A stretch of DNA of 64,000 nucleotides from Rickettsiales bacterium. Its GTDB lineage: Bacteria > Pseudomonadota > Alphaproteobacteria > Rickettsiales > SXRF01. Below, one piece after another: positions 47,458 through 56,700 of the stretch. Location: NCBI GenBank assembly GCA_041396965.1, contig JAWKXN010000001.1:1860001-1924000 (forward strand), written 5' to 3'. How positions within the stretch are numbered: the stretch's first letter is position 1; each line of letters opens with the position of its first letter. The notes beneath the pieces are model-generated. The model was not told the DNA's origin. It did no database searches and worked only from the letters and a program-made list of their open reading frames with translations. Both the position numbers and the translations under genes were made by a program.

Positions 47458-48048
47458 CTATTAACTGAAACAAAATTACTGCTAAAAACGGTCGCTGACT
47501 TACGGGCTAAGGGTGAGTTGGATGAGGAGAAGTGGGGAAGGATAAGTAAATATATACTAAGTTTCTATGGAGGTGTTTTTATAATAGCTTCGTCATTTAT
47601 ATTGTATGATTACTTTTATACAAATTTACTAATAAAGTTGCCGTTATTTGCCATAATAATGGCGTTTGTTTTTTTCTTAACGTTTATGATAATTAATAAA
47701 ATATTCGTGAAAAAGGTAGTTAACTTTATATTACTATATACGATAGGTAAGAAAGCAATGGCTTCATTAATTAGGTGTGATTGGACTGAAGGTATGTACT
47801 TTGTAAAGCGATATTCTTTAGATTATTCGTACAAAAATAACATTGGAAAGATTTATATAAAGAAAAATGAAAATTGTAGTGATTTGGGCTTTTTAGGGGC
47901 AAACATCAATATATTAACATCCTTAAAAGCAGGAGACAATATTAATATTCTATATTTAGAGAAATACCCTATAACCTCTACAATTTTTGTTGAGGAGCTA
48001 AATGAAAAATATAATTTAAGGAGAGGAACTAATCATGCCACGCTATGA
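47455..48048 (+). CDS. Membrane protein, proposed immunity for pore-like toxin
   Basis: 197 residues from the box-end ATG at 47455. Two membrane segments near 35-55 and 60-85 (ILSFYGGVFIIASSFILYDY; LPLFAIIMAFVFFLTFMIIN) precede a soluble beta-rich end with KAGDNINILYLEKYPITSTI, a pattern like DUF3592-type proteins. It overlaps the toxin gene by 14 bases. Its counterpart at 53374 has a similar layout and also precedes a hydrophobic-domain toxin. Confidence 0.6.
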   Translation: MLLTETKLLLKTVADLRAKGELDEEKWGRISKYILSFYGGVFIIASSFILYDYFYTNLLIKLPLFAIIMAFVFFLTFMIINKIFVKKVVNFILLYTIGKKAMASLIRCDWTEGMYFVKRYSLDYSYKNNIGKIYIKKNENCSDLGFLGANINILTSLKAGDNINILYLEKYPITSTIFVEELNEKYNLRRGTNHATL

Positions 48049-50365
48049 AGATTACGGAACTTATATTAGACGAGATGATGCAATAGTCGGAGCTTTCGCT
48101 AGTACGATTAATCCTCTTATAGATGATTGGTTATCAAACGCTAAAGTAAAAGTGTTAGCCCAAGAGGTTGTGGAGTCAACAAAATTTTTCTTAAAAACAG
48201 GTCTTCCTGGAGCAGTAATTGGAGCCTCAGCACAAGCTATTGATGTAACTATTAATAGCGATGGTGACATATCGCTAATATATAATACATCAAAATTAAA
48301 CGTAGGTAATATTTTAGTTGATACTGGAGCAACTTTTTTAATAGCAGCAGGTATTTTAGGTCTGTTAGCGGCGGCAGATGTTGCGATTGGAGTTGTTGCT
48401 TTAGTAGGGGTTTCTATTGGTGCCAGTTTGTTATGGAGTGGTATAACCGGTGGATTTAATAGTGTTCAGGATATTATAACCGATAGCAATGACATCCAAG
48501 TCCGCATATTCACGGATGGTGGCACGCATGTGGCTAGTTATATTTATCCGGAGGGGCAGGATTATCCGGACAGTCCGGCGGAAGCGGTTCAAGGGTTGTT
48601 ATTTAACTTCGCCCATGCCATCCCTAACAATAACTTCACCATCAACATCAGCGGTGGCAGTGATAGCGGCGCTGAGTTTAAGATAGACTCCCAACCCTAT
48701 CAGAATATCGCCGGCAGGGTTGGTGTTTCTGTGGATAATATGATGAGCGTAATCCACTCACCGGAGTATGATAACTCCAACTACACCGCCAGCAACGCCG
48801 TTATGGGTAAGGTGTATTATTACCCAACTAATTATAAACTAAAATTAGTGGTTCCAGTTGTAATTGATGGTGTTACTCAGAATATATTGGTTAATAATAT
48901 TTATGATTCCACCGGCAAGATAGCGGGCATAGATTCCAGCCAGTCAACTGACTCCAACCTGATATTAGCGGCAGCCGGTAATAGCAATGTTTTTGGCACT
49001 ACCGGCAAGGATTTGATATTGGGCAGTAGCGGCAATAATACCATCAACGGCATTGGTGGTAGCGATATAATCTTCGGCTATGGTGGTAACGATATAATAC
49101 ATGGCGGAGTTGGGGTAGATAATATATTGGTCGGCGGCAGCGGTGATGACCAGTTGTTCGGACATGGCGGCATTGGTGGAACTAGCAGCTTTTACGGAGA
49201 TGGTGGTAATGACATAATAGTTGGCAGCGATGGTAACGACCTGATTCGTGGTGGCGCTGATAACGACACACTGACTGGTGGTATCGGCAACGACATTATG
49301 GATGGTGGCGCTGGTTATGACACTATTAAATACGAAGCCAGTTTTTTTGGTTTAATCGGGCGAGATATAACATTATCAGAAAGAGCGACAGTACCGGCGG
49401 TCTCTAATGCTAAAACCAGCATAGAGGTTGACTTGATGATTGACGTGGAACGGGTTGAGGCGACTTCCGCCAGCGACAACATAGGAATAGTTCTCCTGCC
49501 CACCACCAAAGTACAGGAGATACACGCCGGTGACGGAGATGATGAGGTATCGGTGGTTGGTTCACTGGTTGCTTTCAAGCCGACGATATATCTTGAGAAT
49601 GGCGACGATACTCTGCTCGCTGCCCCTCGTGGGAGTATCGTCTATGGTGGGTCTGGAGCGGATACGTTTGAGCTGGGCAGTGACTATCTGATAGCCGACG
49701 CTGACACCGGCGACACCATCACTTACGGCGGTAGAACAATCCATGGTGGGATTAACTTCAACACCCAAGAATCCCCATGGGCAAAGGGGTTATATGGCGT
49801 ACGTTACGGCAGGAACGAGGATGGTGAACTGGTAATAGTCACTCCTGACGGCAGACAGACTTTCGTTGCTAACTTCAATTTTGACCTGGCGGGTGAGCGC
49901 ACCGCCGGCTTGCTGGTTGGCGAGGGCAGTTCAGAGTTTTACCGCCTGTTGGATTCACCGAAAGGCTTTAATCTTTATGATACTTTTGAGGCGATATTTG
50001 GCTATTACATGAAGGCGATATCTGGCATATCGTTTTTTCCGGGCATTGACCCGCTGATACTGGACATGGATGGTGACGGGGTGGAGCTTAACGCCCGTCT
50101 TGGTGTCTCACCTTTTTATGATATTGACGCTGACGGCTTTGCCGAGCAAACGGGCTGGGCACGGGGCGATGACGCTTTCCTCGTGCGTGACCTCAACGCT
50201 AACGGGATTATTGATGACGCCTCCGAGATGTTTGTATTATCCCCCGCCCCTGAGCGGGGGTCTCATCCCGTAGTCACAAAAGCCGTCAATGACAACGTAG
50301 CAACACCCACCGCCACCAACGACAATCACCTTGACTTAAGCATTAACACTGCTATTGCTAGTTAA
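48035..50365 (+). CDS. RTX toxin with hydrophobic (pore-like) N-domain, truncated
   Basis: 776 residues. The first 300 resemble the N-terminus of the 2546-residue protein at 53732: a hydrophobic hairpin at about 100-145 (TFLIAAGILGLLAAADVAIG), then DIQVRIFTDGGTHVASYIYP and VPVVIDGVTQNILVNNIYDS. RTX repeats lie at 320-430, and the core from GIVLLPTTKVQEIHAGDGDD through DPLILDMDGDGVELNA to IIDDASEMF. It then breaks into a short unrelated stretch encoded over a CCCCGC/GCGGGG palindrome, and the shared tail. AAGGAG precedes the ATG. Confidence 0.8.
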   Translation: MPRYEDYGTYIRRDDAIVGAFASTINPLIDDWLSNAKVKVLAQEVVESTKFFLKTGLPGAVIGASAQAIDVTINSDGDISLIYNTSKLNVGNILVDTGATFLIAAGILGLLAAADVAIGVVALVGVSIGASLLWSGITGGFNSVQDIITDSNDIQVRIFTDGGTHVASYIYPEGQDYPDSPAEAVQGLLFNFAHAIPNNNFTINISGGSDSGAEFKIDSQPYQNIAGRVGVSVDNMMSVIHSPEYDNSNYTASNAVMGKVYYYPTNYKLKLVVPVVIDGVTQNILVNNIYDSTGKIAGIDSSQSTDSNLILAAAGNSNVFGTTGKDLILGSSGNNTINGIGGSDIIFGYGGNDIIHGGVGVDNILVGGSGDDQLFGHGGIGGTSSFYGDGGNDIIVGSDGNDLIRGGADNDTLTGGIGNDIMDGGAGYDTIKYEASFFGLIGRDITLSERATVPAVSNAKTSIEVDLMIDVERVEATSASDNIGIVLLPTTKVQEIHAGDGDDEVSVVGSLVAFKPTIYLENGDDTLLAAPRGSIVYGGSGADTFELGSDYLIADADTGDTITYGGRTIHGGINFNTQESPWAKGLYGVRYGRNEDGELVIVTPDGRQTFVANFNFDLAGERTAGLLVGEGSSEFYRLLDSPKGFNLYDTFEAIFGYYMKAISGISFFPGIDPLILDMDGDGVELNARLGVSPFYDIDADGFAEQTGWARGDDAFLVRDLNANGIIDDASEMFVLSPAPERGSHPVVTKAVNDNVATPTATNDNHLDLSINTAIAS

Positions 50366-50400
50366 TAAATTATTTACTCTGGAGTATATGGGTTGAGATG
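50314..50400 (+). repeat. Cassette-end box, copy 5
   Basis: ACCAACGACAATCACCTTGA, CTTAAGCATTAACACTGC, TATTGCTAGTTAATAAATTA, TTTACTCTGGAGTATATG, GGTTGAGATG. The last ATG (50398-50400) is the start of the next small gene. Confidence 0.8.
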
Positions 50401-50904
50401 AAGAAGATACTATATTGGATAGGAAGACACTGGATATTATCACTTTTTTTATTAATTGGTAGTGTTTCTTCAGGGCTTAACTATTCTGGATTTTGTATTG
50501 AGCAGGGTAGATGGCTTAGCGATGAGGAGTTTTTATTGGCTATGTTGGGTTACACAGAAGGAGATACTATACGCAATGAAGAAAGAAAAAAATTCCTTAG
50601 AGAAAACCCTGAATGCTGCCGTTTGTACAGAGGAGATACAGGTATGGTGTCAAACATAGACTGGTTGAATAGAATAACAGGTTCTATTTATGCATCCGGT
50701 GAAGTAGACTCTAAACTTCCTGATACAGAAATATGGTATGGAACAAACCCACCTCTAGATTACTATAGAAGATACATAACTCTAGATACTTGCGGGAAGT
50801 CATATAGTAAATTTAGCGATAAAATTACAAAACAAGACAGTGAATTATCTTACGAAATATATTTAAGAAAGAAACAAAAAGGAGTTGCTCATGACAGTTT
50901 ATAA
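50398..50904 (+). CDS. Membrane-anchored small protein, proposed immunity
   Basis: 168 residues. An N-terminal anchor (ILYWIGRHWILSLFLLIGSV) precedes a soluble domain with four cysteines (FCIEQG, ECCRLY, DTCGKS), consistent with a periplasmic disulphide-bonded domain. It starts at the ATG ending the box. It overlaps the following toxin by 14 bases. Not recognised. Confidence 0.6.
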   Translation: MKKILYWIGRHWILSLFLLIGSVSSGLNYSGFCIEQGRWLSDEEFLLAMLGYTEGDTIRNEERKKFLRENPECCRLYRGDTGMVSNIDWLNRITGSIYASGEVDSKLPDTEIWYGTNPPLDYYRRYITLDTCGKSYSKFSDKITKQDSELSYEIYLRKKQKGVAHDSL

Positions 50905-53311
50905 TTGGAATCAGCTTGGCATTGAAGAAGTTACCAATCTCTACCTTTACGGTTCGTTAAACACTCCGGATAATTTGGCAAGCGATACATTGATTCGTCC
51001 AAAGGTAGTGCGTCAAAATGATGTTTACATGTTTGAAGACGGAACACCTCTTGCATCCATTACTTTAGATACTGTGTCCTTTATGTCCAGCGGTCCTGGA
51101 TATTTTGCAAAAGCCTCTAATTCGGCATTAATTCAGCAATTTTTTAATAACACTACGTTGCTTTCTACTAGTGGTGTTCGCCAAGAATTTAGCCTCGCAA
51201 TGATAAAAAGTATTCTAGGTTTAAACGATATTCAAAGTAATATTTCTATTCAACAATATGCTTATGATGTTGGAAGCGCAGATTTTTTACAAAGAAGTTA
51301 TATCTATAATACTTCTGGGTTTACAATTACGGATAATCATTCTCCAGCCGATAGAAAAATTAAATTTATCATTGAAGCGGATGGTACAAGACATATACAA
51401 AATATGCGAATTCTTCCACTAAGTGATAATTTTGACTTTGACTCATCTGATAAATCAACTGTTCTTGCAAACACTGTTTTGCAGCCAAATATAGACCCCT
51501 CTAATATTGGAAGAAGAGCAAATATTATATTTGACGAAGCAAGTAAAGCCAATGTCCCACTAATAACAGACTATTATAAAGCTGATTATGATAATGATGT
51601 TGCCGCTACGAACAGCTGGTTTGATGCCGCCGCTGGTCTTGCTAAACTTTCTACACTTAGTAGTTCCCTTATTTCTGATCTATGGGATTCTGGTGTCACT
51701 AAATTCCTTACAGCAGATAACCGCCCTATAATATATGGCACGAATGATGGAGACACATTTAATGCCAGTATATTTAATGATTCCAGCCTTCCAACACTTG
51801 CTCCCTACGCAAAAAATGGGATTGTATTTATCGGCGGAAAAGGTGATGATACTTTCGTAAATAGCACTCATAATAGCGATAATAATGATATATTTGATGG
51901 TGGAGAAGGTGTTGATACTGTTAAGTATAGTTCATTTTTATTTGGTAAAGATATTGCAATATCAGAACGTTCTTCCATTCCAGAGTTGCCGAGTCCAAAC
52001 GCTAGTATTAATACCAGTATAGAAGTTGACTTAATTGTTAATATAGAAAAAATAGAAGCAACCAGCAATAGCGACAACATAGGAATAGTTCTCCTGCCCA
52101 CCACCAAAGTACAGGAGATACACGCCGGTGACGGAGATGATGAGGTATCGGTGGTTGGTTCACTGGTTGCTTTCAAGCCGACGATATATCTTGAGAATGG
52201 TGATGATACTCTGGTCGCTGCCCCTCGTGGCTCCATCGTCTATGGCGGGTCTGGAGCGGATACGTTTGAGCTGGGCAGTGACTATCTGATAGCCGACGCT
52301 GACACCAGCGACACCATCACTTACGGCGGCAGAACAATCCATGGTGGGATTAACTTCAACACCCAAGAATCACCATGGGCGAAGGGGATTTATGGCGTGC
52401 GTTACGGCCGGAATGAGGATGACGAGCTGGTTATCGTAACTCCTGATGGCAGACAGACATTCATCGCTAACTTTAACTTTGACCTAGCGGGTGAGCGCAC
52501 CGCTGGCTTGCTGGTTGGCGAGGGAACGCTGGAGTTTCACCGCCTGTTGGAATCACCGAAAGGCTTTAACCTTTACGGCACGTTTGAGGCGATATTCGGC
52601 TATTACATGAAGGCGATATTCGGCATCACCTTCTTTCCGGGCATTGACCCGCTGATACTGGATATGGATGGTGACGGGGTGGAACTGAACGCCCGTCTTG
52701 GTGTCTCGCCTTTTTATGATATTGACGCTGACGGTTTCGCTGAGCAAACGGGCTGGGCACGGGGCGATGATGCTTTTCTCGTGCGTGACTTAAACGCCAA
52801 CGGGATTATTGATGATGTCTCGGAGATGTTCGGCGATGTATCAACCACTGGCTTTGACGCGCTTAGAGTGCTAGATAGTAATAATGACGGGGTGATTGAC
52901 GCCGCTGATAATGAGTTCTCCACCCTGCTATTATGGCAAGACGTAAATGAGAATATGCTAACAGACGCCGGTGAGCTGACAAGCCTTAATGCCGCCGGAA
53001 TTACCTCCATTGATTTAAGCAGCACGCCAAGCGGTGAGCTGGTCGCCGGTAACTATGTTGACTCTGTGGGCAGCTTCACCCTAAGTGATGGCAGCACGCG
53101 TGAGATAGCCGACGTTACCTTCCGCGCCAATCAACGTGATACTATCTGGCTGGGTGATGATACGATAGACGCGGTGGCGGCAACCCTGCCCGAACTTAAA
53201 GGATTCGGCACACTAACCGACCTGAGAATAGCCATGACCGATAGCGCGAGCTTGAAGGGGGCAAATGATAATTACGTTGACATAAGCGTTAACACTGCTA
53301 TTGCTAGTTAA
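50891..53311 (+). CDS. RTX toxin with unknown N-domain, truncated late in the core
   Basis: 806 residues from ATG 50891 (GGAG seven bases upstream). The first 270 residues (MTVYNWNQLGIEEVTNLYLY, ADGTRHIQNMRILPLSDNFD, NIIFDEASKANVPLITDYYK) match no family I know. Weak RTX repeats follow (GGKGDDTFVNS). The core is nearly complete, from GIVLLPTTKVQEIHAGDGDD through DPLILDMDGDGVELNA and TPSGELVAGNYVDSVGSF to DSASLKGA, then tail NDNYVDISVNTAIAS. The DNA at 52076-53260 is nearly identical to 54985-56175. Confidence 0.8.
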   Translation: MTVYNWNQLGIEEVTNLYLYGSLNTPDNLASDTLIRPKVVRQNDVYMFEDGTPLASITLDTVSFMSSGPGYFAKASNSALIQQFFNNTTLLSTSGVRQEFSLAMIKSILGLNDIQSNISIQQYAYDVGSADFLQRSYIYNTSGFTITDNHSPADRKIKFIIEADGTRHIQNMRILPLSDNFDFDSSDKSTVLANTVLQPNIDPSNIGRRANIIFDEASKANVPLITDYYKADYDNDVAATNSWFDAAAGLAKLSTLSSSLISDLWDSGVTKFLTADNRPIIYGTNDGDTFNASIFNDSSLPTLAPYAKNGIVFIGGKGDDTFVNSTHNSDNNDIFDGGEGVDTVKYSSFLFGKDIAISERSSIPELPSPNASINTSIEVDLIVNIEKIEATSNSDNIGIVLLPTTKVQEIHAGDGDDEVSVVGSLVAFKPTIYLENGDDTLVAAPRGSIVYGGSGADTFELGSDYLIADADTSDTITYGGRTIHGGINFNTQESPWAKGIYGVRYGRNEDDELVIVTPDGRQTFIANFNFDLAGERTAGLLVGEGTLEFHRLLESPKGFNLYGTFEAIFGYYMKAIFGITFFPGIDPLILDMDGDGVELNARLGVSPFYDIDADGFAEQTGWARGDDAFLVRDLNANGIIDDVSEMFGDVSTTGFDALRVLDSNNDGVIDAADNEFSTLLLWQDVNENMLTDAGELTSLNAAGITSIDLSSTPSGELVAGNYVDSVGSFTLSDGSTREIADVTFRANQRDTIWLGDDTIDAVAATLPELKGFGTLTDLRIAMTDSASLKGANDNYVDISVNTAIAS
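52076..53260 (+). repeat. Long direct repeat of the RTX core, truncated copy
   Basis: About 1.18 kb almost identical at DNA level to 54985-56175 in the full-length gene, with shorter copies at 36990-37190, 41716-42050, 43919-44870, 47039-47350 and 49478-50235. It is visibly richer in G+C than the toxin-domain and immunity DNA between the copies. Such repeats are good substrates for homologous exchange. Confidence 0.8.
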
Positions 53312-53347
53312 TAAATTATTTACTCTAAACTGTGGATGGGTGAGATG
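53261..53347 (+). repeat. Cassette-end box, copy 6
   Basis: GCAAATGATAATTACGTTGA, CATAAGCGTTAACACTGC, TATTGCTAGTTAATAAATTA, TTTACTCTAAACTGTGGATG, GGTGAGATG. The last ATG opens only a 10-codon frame; the membrane gene starts 17-29 bases further on in another frame. Confidence 0.8.
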
Positions 53348-53373
53348 AAAAAAGCAACAAAATGGTACAGACG

Positions 53374-53739
53374 ATGACAGAAAAAATATTCTTGATTTCT
53401 ATTCAGATTATAGGAGTCCTATTACTATTATTCTTAACTTTTTATATCCCCTATCGCTTGGCTCTTAGAAATAAAGAAAAAAGAACAATCTTTATTAAAA
53501 ATGCAGTAAGAACTGAAGGGACTATAGAAGGAATAGTTTTAGCGAATATAAAGCCTATACATTTTTCCTTGAAATATTTTTTTACCGATAAGCACGGTGG
53601 AATATACAAGGGAACTGATGATATAGGGCTATCTATATTCAAATACAAAAAAGGTCAAAAAATTACTATTTATTATGACCCTAATAAACCAGATAAAAAT
53701 ATTATAGAGCACAAAGGAAAGAAGGATAGTTATGTCTAA
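53374..53739 (+). CDS. Membrane protein, DUF3592-like, proposed immunity for the full-length toxin
   Basis: 121 residues from ATG 53374 (125 if it starts at 53362). One strong membrane segment (IFLISIQIIGVLLLLFLTFY) precedes a beta-rich domain with TEGTIEGIVLANIKPIHFSL, GGIYKGTDD and KKGQKITIYYDPNKPDKN. The last part is the DUF3592-type G-x-V-x-Y-x-P-x-x-P pattern. It overlaps the 53732 gene by 8 bases. Anchoring at the inner membrane would fit immunity to a pore-former. Confidence 0.6.
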   Translation: MTEKIFLISIQIIGVLLLLFLTFYIPYRLALRNKEKRTIFIKNAVRTEGTIEGIVLANIKPIHFSLKYFFTDKHGGIYKGTDDIGLSIFKYKKGQKITIYYDPNKPDKNIIEHKGKKDSYV

Positions 53740-56700
53740 CATATTTGGATATTATAAAGCAGAAAATATGCCTAGAGTGACAAGCAGTGGTACAATCTCT
53801 GGGTTAAATGCATATATCGCAGCATTAGAAACTGGTCTCATAGAAGTATTAGAGTATAATAAAACTTTACCGGGCATAGCTTTACGATTTGCTTTGATCG
53901 GTGATGGTATAACAGGAGCTTCGAGCCAAACCTTAAACATAATATATAATGACGATGAAACGTTTAGCATAGATGGTTATCTTAACAATGCTAAATTTGC
54001 GCTAACTCAAACTGCTGCTTCTACCGCTATAGCTGGAGCTATATTTCTTATAACTGGCACCTCTGTCGGTATAGCCGGAGTTATCGGTATATCCGCCGCT
54101 ACCTCTTTGGTGTTTTCCGTAATAGATGGTGTAACAGATAGCTTCTATGGAATGGGAAGACCAGTTAACGTTAAATTCTACGATCAGTCTGGAGAACATG
54201 TTTCTGGTTTTTTATATCCTGATGGGTTGGACGGTTCTGCCAATCAAAAAACGACTGCCGTTCGCAATTTAATTTTTGCCGCTGGTTCAGAAATAGCCAA
54301 TGGCGGCACCATTGAGATTGAGACCTCATATTTTGACACATTGCTGGATAGCTCATACACTCTTTACGATGGTTCTTTTACTAATTTTATTGTAGGAGCA
54401 AGCGCCGCAACCAGCGTTACGGATTTTTTAACAACTGGTGATGGTAAAAATCTTGAAGCGCACGCCTTCGCGCCAAATAATCCCTCAACCGCTAAAGAAT
54501 ATTACTTCTTTGAGGATAATGAAGTGGCTCTTGATATACCGGTATTTATTAACGGTGTTAAAGAGGTAATAACTGTCAATAATATTTATGAAGGGAATAC
54601 AAGTAACGCCCCTGATTCAATTTATATCGGAGATGGTACAGGCAAAAACTTAATAATAAACACTGGTTTCTCACCGACTCTTGTCGGTAATGAAAATGAT
54701 GATTTAATACTTGGTGGCGGTGACGCTGAGGTGTTAAACGGAAAAGAAGGAGACGATATTTTAATCGCCGGTGGTGGCAATGACTTTCTCATCGGTGGCG
54801 AAGGCAACGATTATATAGATGGTGGTGATGGAACCGATACGCTGCAATATCTTCATAGCAATAGTTTCTTTAACAGAACAATAAATATAAAGGAAGGTGT
54901 CGGACATGTTCCTTCCTCATTATTTCGTTTTAGTGAAACAGATTCAATATTAAATGTAGAAGAAATAGATTTTGCTGATTCAGCGGACAACATCAATATT
55001 ACATTACTCGCTAACACTGCCGTTCAGAAAATCCACGCCGGTGACGGAGACGATGAGGTATCAGTTGTTGGTTCACTGGTGGGGACATTCCCGAGAATCT
55101 TCCTTGAGAATGGCGACGATACTCTGCTCGCCGCTCCTCGTGGGAGTATCGTCTATGGCGGTAGCGGTGCTGACAAGTTTGAACTTGGCAGTGACTATCT
55201 GATAGCCGACGCTGACACCAGCGACACCATCACTTACGGCGGCAGAACAATCCATGGCGGGATTAACTTCAACACCCAAGAATCGCCATGGGCAAAGGGG
55301 TTGTATGGCGTGCGTTACGGCCGGAATGACGCTGACGAGCTGGTTATCGTCACTCCTGATGGCAGACAGACTTTCGTTGCTAACTTCAATTTTGACCTGG
55401 CGGGTGAGCGCACCGCCGGCTTGCTGGTTGGCGAGGGCAGTCTGGAGTTTTACCGCCTGTTGGAATCCCCGAAAGGCTTTAATCTTTACGGCACGTTTGA
55501 GGCGATATTCGGCTATTACATGAAGGCGATATTCGGCATCACCTTCTTTCCGGGCATTGACCCGCTGATACTGGACATGGATGGTGACGGGGTGGAACTG
55601 AACGCCCGTCTTGGTGTCTCGCCTTTTTATGATATTGACGCTGACGGATTCGCCGAGCAAACAGGCTGGGCACGGGGCGATGACGCTTTCCTCGTGCGTG
55701 ACCTCAACGCTAACGGGATTATTGATGATGTCTCAGAGATGTTCGGCGATGTCACCACCACGGGCTTTGACGCGCTTAGAGTGCTAGATAGTAATAATGA
55801 CGGAGTGATTGACGCCGCTGATAATGAGTTCTCCACCCTGCTATTATGGCAAGACGTAAATGAGAATATGCTAACCGACGCCGGTGAGCTGACAAGCCTT
55901 AATGCCGCCGGAATTACCTCCATTGATTTAAGCAGCACGCCAAGCGGTGAGCTGGTCGCCGGTAACTATGTTGACTCTGTGGGCAGCTTCACCCTAAGTG
56001 ATGGCAGCACGCGTGAGATAGCCGACGTTACCTTCCGCGCCAATCAACGTGATACTATCTGGCTGGGTGATGATACGATAGACGCGGTGGCGGCAACCCT
56101 GCCCGAACTTAAAGGATTCGGCACACTAACCGACCTGAGAATAGCCATGACCGATAGCGCGAGCTTGAAGGGGGCGGTACAGACCGCGCTTACTCAGCTG
56201 GGAACGATTGACCTTGGGGCGATGATTAGCGCGATAACTCCGGTACTTAATGAATGGCGGGACGCGGTGCCCGCTCCTGCGGACGTACCGGGTATGGTGG
56301 CGCGCTCGGATGTGCCGATTCTCGCGATAAATGATATTAACGGCGCGCAGGTGATTGATTTTGCCTATCAAGTCAGTGACGAGCAGGGTTCGTACTGGAA
56401 GCTGGCTAGTGGTGAGGCAGTGAAGGATTCCGGCGGGGTGGTGATTGACCGTCCGCAAGTCGCTGATGTTATGGCGCAGACTCCAACAAGCGGCACGTGG
56501 CAGACATTTTCCGGTGAGCATATCCAGTTTCTGGAGCGTTATTTAAGTGTTGAGTTGCCGCTTGGGGTGGATAATTTAGCCGGCAGTACGGCGATTGCCG
56601 CCGCCGGTGATATGCTTAACGATATGTGGGATATGCTTGGTGGCATAGCGGTGCGGCTTGCGGCGCAAGGACCACTTGCCTCATATTTCGCCGGAGTTGA

